Shown: piece after piece, positions 49,790-60,522 of the stretch
How positions within the stretch are numbered: position 1 is the stretch's first letter
How the letters are laid out: each line of letters starts with the position of its first letter
Source of the DNA: Condylostoma magnum
Taxonomy: Eukaryota; Ciliophora; Heterotrichea; Heterotrichida; Condylostomatidae
Direction: 5' to 3'
Assembly: GCA_920105805.1 (NCBI GenBank)
Contig: CAKKTI010000001.1
Location: forward strand, 1 to 64,000
Length of the DNA stretch: 64,000 bases
The notes under the pieces: model-generated
What the model was told of the DNA's origin: nothing
The model's input: only the letters and a program-made list of their open reading frames with translations
The model's database searches: none
Made by a program: the position numbers and the translations under genes

Positions 49790-50254
49790 TCACTACTTAT
49801 GTTTTAAAACTTTTTCCTCAAGATTTCTCACAAGCTCGTTGGATTTTTGGTAGAATTAGTTGATAAAGTTATGTATTGTCTTTAGTTTTTGGTTTTGAAG
49901 TTTGTTTGTCTTGGCATTTTGCCTATAAGAGGAGTTAAGAGATCTAATTCTATGTCTTTTTTATCATTTAGATGTTTTTTCTTTCCAAAGAATTTCATCA
50001 TAAGGATTTAGTTTTCTTTTCTATATTGAAAATCTCAAAGGATTCCTTATCTTTTTACGCTGCTTTTTAGGAGTAAGAAATTATTTCAATCTTTAAACTC
50101 TCTATAGGTAATTTTCGTTAGATTTAGTATTCTCAAACATTTCATATTTTAGTACTGGTAGAATAATGTGTTCCTTGTAATTATTCATTTTACTATTTAG
50201 ACTAATCATATTGTATTAATCTATTGACTTTGATCTTGATTTATACATTTCCAT
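49790..50254 (-). CDS. Small basic protein, unknown
   Basis: 154 codons from ATG (MEMYKSRSKSIDQYNMISLN) to TGA. Very rich in Lys, Arg, Asn and Gln, helical at the C-terminus (FYQKSNELVRNLEEKVLKH). No family is recognised; it could bind nucleic acid or microtubules. It lies 32 bp ahead of the CK1 pseudokinase on the same strand. Confidence 0.6.
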
Positions 50255-50983
50255 ATTTATGAGTTGAATATATATCGATTATATTGTATATTTTGATGAA
50301 ATAGAGTATAGTGATTTAAAATATGCATGCAAGATTCTAAATTTTAGAACAGTTCGTAGTATAGTTATTCCAGAATTGTTTGATTTTGAGACTATATACT
50401 TTTAAATCCAATATGCATATTTCTATAATAACTTCCTCTCATGTATATTAATAAATAGATCCTTGAACAAACAATTAATAATTTAAATAGATCTATATTA
50501 GTAAAATATTATGAAACTAAAAAATTAAATAATGAAACTCTAACAAAACTTCAACTTAATATACTCTTACTTTTTTATGCAGGAAATCTAATTACTTAAT
50601 CTAACACACATTATAATTAAAATTTCCAGATAAGCATTCTGTGATAAATGTAAATAACAAATTAAATTGCATATTCTCAAATTTAAATATTGTATTAATC
50701 AATAGTTAATTTTACTATTAAAAGTCAATCAAACTTATACCTACTATTAAATAGTATCTAATCGCCCAATATTAAGCCTTATTTCTCTTTCACATTAAAT
50801 AATAGGATATTTCACCTAAAACAGTATTTAATTAGGGGTGTCTCGTTACACAAAGATCACTATATATACTTTTTCAAGTTAAGGGAAAATATTAAACCTG
50901 TAAACTGTATATAGACTATTGAAAAGGCTGCTAATAAGAAAAAATAAATAAAACCGTATCGATATACCACATTTTAATAATAA
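50255..50983. other. Intergenic, no gene seen
   Basis: A 729-bp AT-rich spacer between divergent genes, one of the longest here. Both strands translate to low-complexity sequence and no RNA gene is visible. Confidence 0.5.
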
Positions 50984-51511
50984 ATGAAAACAAAGTAAGA
51001 TAAAAAGGTTGTTTATGTGTACCACAGGCATTCGGAAACTTCTAAGAAGATCTACTTCAGGTGTGCTGACAAGCGGTGCAGAGCTAAGTTTTCTTATATT
51101 AAAGAAGACAGGGAAATCTAGTATGGAAGGTACGATCATCTTCCCTATAATAGCCATAAGATAGTCAAAGAAAGTACCAAGAAAAGGGGAATTTGGATGA
51201 AAGACCTTCTAACTAATTTTTAAGAATGACAGTCGAAAAAGCAACCCATTCTTAACAGAGAGTACAAAAGAATTGATGAAGAAGAAGAGGAAAACATATA
51301 CAGCAATTTAGAAACCTTAAGGTTGTAAGTGCTTAGCCATGAGTGGTAAAATTTGCTTTTTTAGCAATAACAAATTCCAATGATTGCATGGAGAGTTAAG
51401 GATAATTAGCCATCGGTATTACCTGCTGAAGTCTTTATTAAAACTAGTTAACCTGAGGAAGTACAAAAGGAAATTATTGAAATGCACTCGGATGTCTTTA
51501 GATTAGGTTAG
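50984..51511 (+). CDS. FLYWCH-like zinc-finger protein
   Basis: 175 codons starting MKTKQDKKVVYVYHRHSETS. The first 60 residues hold an FLYWCH/WRKY-GCM1-like zinc finger: an aromatic strand, IYFRCADKRCRAKFSY, then YGRYDHLPYNSHKIV (C-x4-C...H...H). Such fingers bind DNA, often in transposase-derived regulators. The rest is helical and acidic with no transposase catalytic domain. It stops at TAG-TAA, and the next gene starts seven bases after the TAG. Confidence 0.65.
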
Positions 51512-51518
51512 TAATTAA

Positions 51519-52076
51519 ATGTGGAAAGCTTCTAGTAAAACTTGTTTGGAAAGAGATATTCATAGAGAGCACTATCTGCACAAGTATAAGTTATCTAATA
51601 TACAGTCTAGGATTGATAATAGAACCCCTAAGAAGCCTTAACATGTATAGAAAAATTACAAGAAAATCAAAGAAAGGTAATTTTAAAACCAAGCTATTTA
51701 AAGGTAAAACGATCAACTTCTAGCTAAAATAGTAGATATAGACCATCGTAGTCCTTACATTCCTGTTAAAAGCAGTACGCCTAGTTACAAAAAATCCTTA
51801 AACTATCAAATAAGAAGTTCAAATCTGGATAAAATCACCTAAGAGAATAAAAGATTTCTGTATAGATTGCAAAGCACTAGATCTAACTACGATATATAAC
51901 AATGGGAGGAATAATTCAATAAAAATCAGTATTTCTCAGATTTAGTATCTCAAAACGCCAGAAGAGTTACAAAAATTAAGAACTATGGCACTAATACAGC
52001 AAACTAAAGCGAATTTAGAGCTTCTAAATACTCAACATCATAAAGACCATCAAGTGCCAAGACTTTCTATACCTAG
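51519..52076 (+). CDS. CFAP97/hemingway-like ciliary protein
   Basis: 185 codons starting MWKASSKTCLERDIHREHYL. The stretch KITQENKRFLYRLQSTRSNY in a basic, helical context, preceded by a Pro-containing AKIVDIDHRSPYIPV segment, resembles the CFAP97 domain of small ciliary or sperm-tail proteins. The basic C-terminus includes RPSSAKTFYT before TAG-TAA. It overlaps a longer open frame of the upstream FLYWCH gene, so the boundary depends on TAG/TAA acting as a stop. Confidence 0.65.
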
Positions 52077-52099
52077 TAAACAACTCTATTTAAATTATT

Positions 52100-52612
52100 C
52101 TAAAGTAGATTACAATTACATGAATTACCACTTCCCTATTTTCTATATGTTCTTAGAAAGGTTAACTGGTTATGATTAAGAGCTCCAGGTCTTTTCTCTC
52201 TAATGATTTTAACAGCTTCTGTATATTCTAATCCCTGCTAAATCAACGCGATTGCTACCAGTACTGGAGCCCTTCCTAGGCCGGCGAGGCAATGAACTGC
52301 TATGCAAGGTTATGAGTTTTAATGGTTTCCTTGAAAAACACTCTTTACAAGTCTTAACCACTCTTGAATTACTGATCTTGGAGGAGCAGCACCGTCTGAG
52401 AAGTAAAGATCCTGCATATAACTTACGTAAGTGTCTATATTGTTGGCTTTAAATACTTAATCGTCGTAATTTGACTCGCAGGTTCTGACTAGAAGAATTG
52501 CACCGTGGCTTTTTAGCTCCTCGGCATAGGCTTCAGCGTTGTTATTTGAGGGGGCGTCTGTAATTAAGAATTTTAGACCTCCTACTTGAATCACTGAAGG
52601 CTTATTTATCAT
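52100..52612 (-). CDS. PRL-type protein tyrosine phosphatase with CaaX box
   Basis: 170 codons. Matches PTP4A/PRL phosphatases: LKFLITDAPSNNNAEAY, LVRTCESNYDD, then the signature HCLAGLGRAPVLVA with catalytic Cys 108 and the PRL-specific Ala after the Arg. The end, SGNSCNCNLL, supplies a CaaX prenylation box, CNLL, directly before TAG 52100-52102. The box works only at the very C-terminus, so TAG must stop here. A longer start at 52753 is open but adds residues absent from the family. It is convergent with the CFAP97-like gene. Confidence 0.92.
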
Positions 52613-52908
52613 TTTTAATTGGTTTGTAAGTAGATAATAATTGTATTGCTTTAACCAATCTGAATTTAGGTTGTATTTGAATAGAGAATTACTATTAAGT
52701 GTATATTTATTGTATATGAGTGGCCCTTTGTTTTTACATAAGACAGAGGACAATTAATAATAGATTTAATGGAGCAAGAATAGAGATTACACTATTGTAA
52801 AACATGATATAAGAGGAACTAAAAGGTGGAATTTAATAATATGGAAAATTGATATATTATATTTTATTAAATACAAAGAAATTAGATATTGGTACAAAAA
52901 TAAGGTAT

Positions 52909-53007
52909 AAAATTGAGTTAATTAAAGATTGTATATTGATTGGTGAAAGAGAAAAAAGCCTTGTATTAAATTACTTTATCTAACTAATTTTACAATTTAG
53001 CTAAAAT
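52909..53007 (+). repeat. 99-bp direct repeat, left copy flanking gap
   Basis: Identical over 99 bases to 53108-53206 and ends exactly at the run of N. This looks like two contig ends that overlap but were not merged. Confidence 0.95.
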
Positions 53008-53107
53008 NNNNNNNNNNNNNNNNNNNNNNNNNNNNNNNNNNNNNNNNNNNNNNNNNNNNNNNNNNNNNNNNNNNNNNNNNNNNNNNNNNNNNNNNNNNNN
53101 NNNNNNN
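53008..53107. other. Assembly gap of exactly 100 N
   Basis: A fixed-size placeholder. Because the flanks are identical, the real distance may be zero or negative. Confidence 0.98.
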
Positions 53108-53206
53108 AAAATTGAGTTAATTAAAGATTGTATATTGATTGGTGAAAGAGAAAAAAGCCTTGTATTAAATTACTTTATCTAACTAATTTTACAATTTAGC
53201 TAAAAT
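53108..53206 (+). repeat. 99-bp direct repeat, right copy flanking gap
   Basis: Starts directly after the N run and is identical to 52909-53007. Confidence 0.95.
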
Positions 53207-53381
53207 TATCAACCATTCTGAGTTACAAATAGCTTATAATCATCTACAGAATCCATGACTTGCTATATCTAATACTCTATAATTACACTTCTGACACTAA
53301 CCAAAAACACAGTAATTTCCTTTAGTATAACAGCTATTTATCTCTTTCTATTATTCAAAATCTCTATAAGTTTAGCCAAAA

Positions 53382-53702
53382 ATGGAAAGTAGATTTAGAA
53401 AGACCTTAAGCAGACGTAGTAACCTCAACCCCACTAAAAGTTTATTTGAAGAATAAAAACTACCTCTTTATGAGACAATCCGTCTAAAAAATCCATTTTA
53501 ACTGTTTCGTTTCATAGGTAAAATCTCCTTCTACTGCCTAGGCTCAATGGCAGGAATATACTGTATAATAAACTACGCATACCTAGGCAGACTAAACAAA
53601 AGCTACAGCCAGAATTCCACTGACAACCTCCAACTAATGCAAGAATCAGCAAGACTAAAACAACTTCATACCTTAGTCCAAAAGCCTCTTAATAAACCTT
53701 AA
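53382..53702 (+). CDS. Small single-pass membrane protein
   Basis: 106 codons starting MESRFRKTLSRRSNLNPTKS. A basic N-terminus is followed by one hydrophobic helix near residues 45-65 (ISFYCLGSMAGIYCIINYAY), then a short polar C-terminal part. No family is recognised. The stop is taken as TAA 53700-53702; the frame's TGA lies seven codons later and overlaps the kinesin start as ATGA. Confidence 0.6.
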
Positions 53703-53719
53703 TTTTAAATCCTATAAAA

Positions 53720-53723
53720 ATGA
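53720..53723 (+). other. ATGA stop/start overlap, small membrane gene into kinesin
   Basis: The first in-frame TGA of the upstream frame shares ATGA with the kinesin ATG. TAA codons lie at 53700, 53706 and 53715 in that frame. Confidence 0.75.
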
Positions 53724-55918
53724 GCAATAAAAACACTGAATGCGTCAAGGTGGTAGTTAGGTGCCGTCCTCTAAGTGGAAAAGAGCTAAATGACAACCGT
53801 TAGATGATTGTTTAAGTAGACTCTGACCACGGCACCATGTCAATTGTGCCTCCAAATTAGAATCAAGCGCCTAAGACCTTTACATTCGATGCGACTTATG
53901 GCCCTGATGCCTTACAGGAAAACATATACTTAAACACAGGTTACCCAATAGTAGAAAGTGCATTAGAGGGCTACAACGGTACAATTTTTGCATATGGACA
54001 GACAGGAACAGGAAAGACTCATACAATGGAAGGAAAAGAAGAGCCAAATGAGGAGCGAGGGATTATTCCTAGGGCCTTTGAACAAATCTTCTATGGTATT
54101 GATTAAAACCCAACCTCACAGTTTCTTATAAGGGCCTCATTTCTGGATATATACAACGAAGAAGTGCATGACCTACTCTCTAAGAATTTAGACAGGAAAC
54201 TGGATGTAAAGGAAAGTCAGGAATCTGGGTTCTACGTAAAAGACCTACAGTCATTTGTTGTAAAGGGAGCAGATAAGATGAAAGAAATACTAAGAGTAGG
54301 GCAAAAGAATCGACATACAGGGGAGACTTAAATGAACAAAGCTTCTTCCAGATCTCATTCAATCTTTTAGGTTTAAATTGAAAGAAGTGAATAAGATGCG
54401 GCAGGTGTGCAACATTATAGAATGGGGAAGCTAAATCTAGTAGATTTAGCAGGAAGTGAGCGTTAAAGTAAAACAGGATCAACTGGAGAAAGATTAAAGG
54501 AAGCTACTAATATAAACAAGTCTTTATTAGCTTTAGGAAATGTGATATCAGCCCTAGTTGATGGCCAAAGTTCGCATATTCCGTACAGAGACTCAAAACT
54601 AACTAAGTTGTTAATGGATTCTTTGGGAGGAAATACAAAGACGGTGATGATTGCTAATTTAGGGCCAGCAGATTGGAACTATGACGAGACAATTAGTACA
54701 CTGCGGTATGCCAACAGAGCTAAAAATATACAGAATAAGCCTTCGATTAATGAAGATCCGAAGGATCTTATGCTGAGATAGATGCAGGAAGAAATAGCCT
54801 TTCTACGCTCTCAATTAGACGGTTCCGGGGCCCAGATGGTAGTGAATCCTTAAACAGGACAATTAGTGCCCCAGTCGTAGATAGTTGAGGTGGAAAGGCC
54901 AGTGTACGTCGAGGATAAGGAAAGAATGAGGCTGTTGGAGATGGAAATAGAGAGGAAGAAGCAAGAGATAAAGGAGCAGGCTGAGGCTTAGATAAGAAAA
55001 ATACAAGCCTAGAAGGATTTAGCAGAAGATGAAAAGAAAAAATTGATTGAAGTGCTGTAGAGGAAAGAGAGGTAGAAGAGAAAGGCTAAGGATAAGCAGC
55101 AGAGGATGTTGAGGAAACTAAAGGATATGGAGGAAAAGATCGTAATGGGGACATAGTTGATGGAAGAAGCTGAGAGATAAGAGATGGAACTGCAATAGGT
55201 GAAGTAAGAAATGGAGAAGTAAAGACACTCTGAGATGATTTTAGAGCGATAGCTTAAAGAAAGAGAGGAGTAAGGAAACATGCTAGAGAAGAAGTATAGT
55301 TCAAGGCAAGAGTAGATTGAGGAAATGAACAAAAAGCTAAAGAAACTGTGGTCTAAGTACTAAACGTCTAAGGTTGACTTAAATGATATACAATCTGAGT
55401 TTTAAAGGGAAAGGGAGGATTTACTTGATACTATTAGAGTACTGACACAGCATTTAAAACTGAAATCTATGCTTATTGACAATTTTGTGCCTAGAGACGA
55501 GTCAGCACGTCTGGAACGACGTGCTAAGTGGGATGAGGAAGAAGATGAATGGGTGTTACCTGCCTTGGACCCTGCTAAGTAAAATGAAAAATCAGCAAGA
55601 CCTTAGTCTGCTGTTGGGCTGAAGCAGCCAACTTCGGAGTACTCTAGAATGGCATAGGCCCTAGGAGATGGAGATACCAGATTTAAGCACCAGGATATAG
55701 TCAATCTTGATCTAGATCTACCTGAAAGAACTACTGAGGACTACGATGGCGATGTAAACCCTCATATAAAGCAGCTAGTAATAAACATTTTAAACGATGT
55801 CACTGATGACACTACATTCATACCTATCGACTCATTCCCTACGGACAACCCTCGCCCAAGAACAGGCAAGAGAAGCAGCAATCGCAGAAACAGGCCTCCA
55901 AGTGCAGCTCGTAAGTAA
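53720..55918 (+). CDS. Kinesin-2 motor subunit (KIF3/KIN1-2 type)
   Basis: 732 codons. Drives anterograde intraflagellar transport. The N-terminal motor has the P-loop [14 protein letters not shown], switch [12 protein letters not shown], switch [12 protein letters not shown] and the neck-proximal [17 protein letters not shown] long Glu/Lys coiled coil from about residue 340 to 580 follows. The KIF3-specific segment after it ([19 protein letters not shown]) and a basic tail end RNRPPSARK before TAA 55916-55918. Further TAG/TAA codons follow before the next start at 55935. Confidence 0.95.
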
Positions 55919-55934
55919 TAGTATTAGTTCTAAA

Positions 55935-57152
55935 ATGAGTTTAAAAGTACAACTAAGTCAATAGGAGTAAGGGCTTTATTCAGCAATGCTCTCACTCGCT
56001 GACCCTCGGGGTTCAAATCGCATAGAAGGTGCAACAGCTGTCTAATTTTTCAAGAAGTCAGGCTTGCCGCTTGATGTTCTACGATAAGTCTGAGAAATCT
56101 CGGCATAAGGGAGCACTTTTTTGAATAAGGATAGATTTTACATTGCTTTAAGACTAGTTGCATTGGCCCAGTCCGGCCAGCCAGTATCAGCTGAGTCGAT
56201 TATAAAAAACCTGCCGGCCCCGCTTCCCAGTATAGGTGAATCTGACTAAATGGGAGATATTTGGGAGATTAGAGCAAATGACTCATAAGTCTACCAAGCA
56301 CAATTTCAGTAAAACGCTGGATAGAAAGGGTATTTAACTGCAGAGGAAGCGAGGCTAATTATGGCTTAAACATCAGTCAGTCCTAGAGATCTGTATTTAA
56401 TATGAAATCTATGTGATCCCTACAATACAGGATTTATGGTGCTCTAGTAATTTGAAGTAGCAATGCATCTAATTACTAGGAATATGAGGCATGAAATGAC
56501 TATTCCTGATGCACTGCCTGCTCCTTTATAAGGGAAACTACAACTGGCGCAGATGAAATAACCTGTGTAGTAGCCATAAGATTAGATTGCTTTTGACGGG
56601 TTGTAAAGCTATTAATCTAATCCTACGGCTCCACCACCTCCTTAGGAATTTTAACAGAATATTTAAAACCCGATTTTAACTCCACCTACGGTAGAGCAAA
56701 TTAACTAACCACTTTAATAACTTAGTATGAGTGATGATCCCTTTGAAGAATTATTAGGCATGGATAATAAACCCCAGCCTAATTATAGCAGTGCAAGCAG
56801 TGTTGGTAGTGCATAACACAACTCAGGAGCTTAGTTTGGGTTTAGTCTTGACCAAGCTCCTAAAATACAGTAAAATATCAGCCAGGAAGTTTAAAAAAGT
56901 GAGATTAATTAAAACTCTGAGGTTGATGATAAAATAAAAGATATTGATAGATAAATCTAATAAGCTATGAAGGAATTAGAGGAAAAGTAATTCGCGTTGT
57001 TAAGGGAAAGAGAGCATTCGAAGAGCTTAAATCAAAGGCTTAATGGATTACTGTAGAAAATGAAGCAGGAGTAACCAGATATTGAAGTTATAAAGTCATT
57101 TTTCACGAATCCTATGCAAGCTATGTAGGTAGATTTATATAACTTTTTATAA
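55935..57152 (+). CDS. EH-domain endocytic adaptor
   Basis: 405 codons. EH domains bind NPF peptides in clathrin-mediated endocytosis. The first domain spans residues 10-100 (FFKKSGLPLDVLRQVWEISA, with the conserved Trp as TGA at 56091-56093), and a second about residues 110-195 (RDLYLIWNLCDPYNTGFM). It is followed by a Pro/Gln-rich disordered region and a C-terminal coiled coil with a DPFEELLG motif between. It resembles EPS15/Pan1 N-termini. The stop is TAA 57150-57152, six bases from the convergent gene's stop. Confidence 0.9.
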
Positions 57153-57158
57153 ATATTA

Positions 57159-60100
57159 TTAATAAATAAAGCTTAATGGTCGCAATTCTACTCGGGTTTG
57201 CATTTCATTGTCTATGAGCTATCTTAAATGAAACTCACAATCAAAGTCATTGCCCTCGTACATAACTTCACTGTTTACCATGCATTAAATTTGATCCAGA
57301 GTCATTTAGTCATATCTGTTTTAGTATATAAACTACTAAGTTTTATTATATTGTCCTTGCATATAATTGAAATGCTAGACTTGTTACTGATACTCATGTT
57401 AGTAGGTTTAGCATTGTCTTTCGCATTAAGGATCAATTACTTGATATTCATCACACTCTCTTATATGTTAGTGGCACTCATCTAATATAATCTCTCTATC
57501 ATTGCATTCATTTCCTCATTCAATGCATTGATTTTCCCAGTTCTCACAGATATTTGCTTATACTGCACAGTTACAGTCTCCATCTTGGCATTATGAGTTA
57601 AATCTTAGACATATTTCAATGTTATTAGTACAAACGTACTCACTTCTAGTACAATTTTACTATTACCCAACACATTGCTATGCTTTTCTATTAAATATGC
57701 ATATATTCTCAGGATGATGCTGACAAGATGGTATAGTAATGCAACTATCACTACTACATTGTTAATTTTCAAGCTAAGTTAGTTCATTCTATGCTCTAGA
57801 AAATTAATAAGAAATGCTTTTATGTCGCATTTCATTCTACTAAGCTTGTATATGCCTTTACTTCCTCATATTATACTATATTTGCATCAGCGATTAATGT
57901 TATACATTCAAAACACCTATAAATACAGCTTTTTATATATCTTTTTCATTATTACCTGTAAATCGTATTGTCGAGATAATATTGCTTTAAAATGTGTCTA
58001 ATGTCATTTGTGTGTGGTAGTTTTGAGAAATATTTATTATAATATCTTACTATTATTCAAAAATATCAACATTCCCTACAATTTAACCCTTATAGTAATA
58101 TCTTGGCCTTTCAATATCAATAGATCCAGAGACATTCCTCATATAGGCATTAGAGCCCATAAACTGAAAATCATTTAAAATAAACCACATTTATATTCTT
58201 CCTCTATGAAATCCAGGCAAAGAGCCATTCATGTTTCCTAAAATGCCCATGAATCTTACAGCACCTGATACCAATATTTTATCGTCATCAGGATTAGAAT
58301 ACCTGTAATCAAACTGTAGAGTAGAAATAGCCTCAAATCCTTACATTAATAAAGGCAAGTCTTACTCACTTTTGTAGTTAAAACCAATCACATTGTTAAA
58401 AAATTACAGTGGAGTTGATTTATTTATTGATATCAAATATCCAGATTAAGCATTAGGTATATCGTCTCTAAATACAATGTCAGCTAAGCCTAAAATGCAA
58501 TTGTTTGTAGTCTAGCAGTTCTCACCTATTTTTACTATAGATGTCATATTGCTTTGTAAAATTTAACCGTTTGGAGAGAGATAAGCTATGTATTGAATTC
58601 CTGTAAAAATGACATGTTAAGTGTTCAAAAACTTTTCTCATGTTGAATCGCATTGAGATAAAAGCAAAACTTTTCCTTATTCATCTTGAATGTCAGCGTG
58701 CATTCTTAATATTCGTTGGCTTTATAAATAAACTCTAATTACTCCAATAATGCTTAATTAGATATTGTTGTCTATTATATCAGCAGTGAGATTTAAATTA
58801 CTGATATACTAGGTGCTGGATATTTTTACATTTGGCAATTAAGTGTATATCAAAAACTGATTTCTTAATATTTTTCCAGTTATTTAAAAGTTTTCTCCTA
58901 AGTTATTTCACAACATTTAACAAAAATCTGGACAGTTGAATAAATCAATAGAAACTGATGCTTAAAAATTCCAGCCATATTGGTAATTTGACTCTGGTAC
59001 TTGCCATATTGGCTCCATATTAGAATGAGAATTAGTGCTTATACTTGTGGATGCAAAATAAACTTGTATTGAATCTAGATCTAATCCTGCATTAAGAATT
59101 TCTAGTTAGGGCTGCATATTTTCAACTTAAATGACTATCTCAGGGATTCCATCAATCAGTCCGCATATGATTCCAATTTCAATATTTTCCTCACTTTGCC
59201 CTACAATCTAAAAAGTAGTAGTATTCGAGGAAGAAATGATAAAGTAAAATGCGGGTGATGATATACGCTGAATGTTTGCAATGAATTGTGGAGAGGAGTT
59301 ATTAAACTCAGGCATGAATACACCATCATAAATAAATAGAAGATTATACAAGGTTTAGCCAATTTCCTGTATATTTACTCTATTTTAGTGCTTCAGCCTA
59401 CCTTATAAGTACTATTGATTGTCATGATCTATTAGACTGATATTAAACTCAAACTAATCTGATGCTTTTCAACTAGCTGAGAGATCAAACTAGCAGCTTT
59501 GAGGGCTGAAAACGGCCGAAATATGTTCAAGGTTTACATTAGGATGTATTGAAAAGTTAGGGATTACTGAATAAGCGTAAGTTTACAATAAAATAATACT
59601 GCCTTATTGTATCTCATAAAGCATTGCAGCATGAGTTAGAGAAATATCCCTGTAATCACCTAACCCATTGATATTCTATATTTAATCACAGCTGCTTGAT
59701 AAAAGCTCATTTAGTACTCCAATAGATAGTTTTTAATCTAAATTAAGAGTAACAGTAAAAGAGTCCCCAGGTAATCTATAATAACCAGTTTCTATCTCAA
59801 AAGTTAGCTGATTTCTTAATCTTCTTATTTAAGTTTAAACTTCTCCTCTAAAGTAAGCAATTCCTTCTTATCCTTAAAACTCAGTGAAAACTGAGTGAAG
59901 ATTAAGAGTTATTTGACCCTAAGGTTGAGATTGTGCTATTGTGCTATAATTTATTCCTAGATAATTGTATGCACTGTATTGATTTCTAATAGTAATATAG
60001 TCAGCTGAGCTTTGCTGTATTGTAAATATCTCAGGAGGAATCAGATCATAGTAAATAGCTTATGAGTAAAATTAATACAGCCTTTAATAATCGATATCCC

Positions 60101-60389
60101 CGTGAATCCCTTCGGCTCCTATGCAAAAGCTGTCTTACTCTTCTATTATCATTAGGTTCTCTATCCATGGTATTTAGGAAATCAAGTCCTATATAGCCTA
60201 TTGTACATTTTAGTTTTAGGAGTAGGCAATGCCTTGCAATGGATGCTGGATAATCCGTATATTGGCATCTGGGCATAGTTAACACATTTAGATGGTGTAT
60301 TACTCCACTACTGAATTACAATTATACTCTTATTGAATAATTTCTTGAGATAAAGCAAGCTTTAAAACTAACAAAATTATAAAAGACAT
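57159..60389 (-). CDS. Large secreted protein with Cys-rich C-terminal region
   Basis: 1076 codons starting with a signal peptide, MSFIILLVLKLALSQE. The long middle is beta-rich and Gln/Asn/Ser-rich with repeated blocks of similar style (NLEHISAVFSPQSCQFDLSA; NFQASVSIDLFNCPDFC), perhaps several related extracellular domains. The last 250 residues carry about 25 Cys (SSDSCITIPSCQHHPENIC, CNCAVQANICENWENQC). No membrane helix is seen near the end, so it is probably secreted or on the cell coat. No family is recognised. Other frames over 57.2-58 kb are open, one with apparent membrane helices, but this frame carries the Cys pattern. Confidence 0.75.
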
Positions 60390-60522
60390 TTATATCCGTT
60401 TTACAATCAAAATATTTAAAATTAGAGTAGATATTTGAAGCGTATAACGAGCCTAGAAAGCGTTTAAATCATAGCTAATGTATATATACAATAATCAATT
60501 CATGAAATCTTTACTAAAATAC

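Larger units (their letters stand above)
52613..53381. other. Intergenic region holding a scaffold gap
   Basis: AT-rich spacer between the divergent PRL gene and a small membrane-protein gene. It contains 100 N bases and a 99-bp duplication on either side. No gene is recognised. Confidence 0.6.

Noticed and set aside
52612-52753. Longer N-terminus of the PRL phosphatase from 52753
   Set aside because: The extra 47 residues are low-complexity and absent from the family; ATG 52612 matches the usual start.
55990-56025. tRNA-like stretch with a GGTTCAAATC T-loop match
   Set aside because: It lies inside the EH-domain coding frame and I cannot fold a cloverleaf around it.
57228-57485. Hydrophobic plus-strand ORF after the EH-domain gene
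   Set aside because: Antisense of the secreted Cys-rich gene; no family and no Gln codons typical of real genes here.
57173-57949. Minus-strand frame with apparent membrane helices and coiled coil, 258 codons
   Set aside because: It overlaps another frame of the same strand that continues 1000 codons from a signal peptide and carries a regular Cys pattern. That frame explains the region better.
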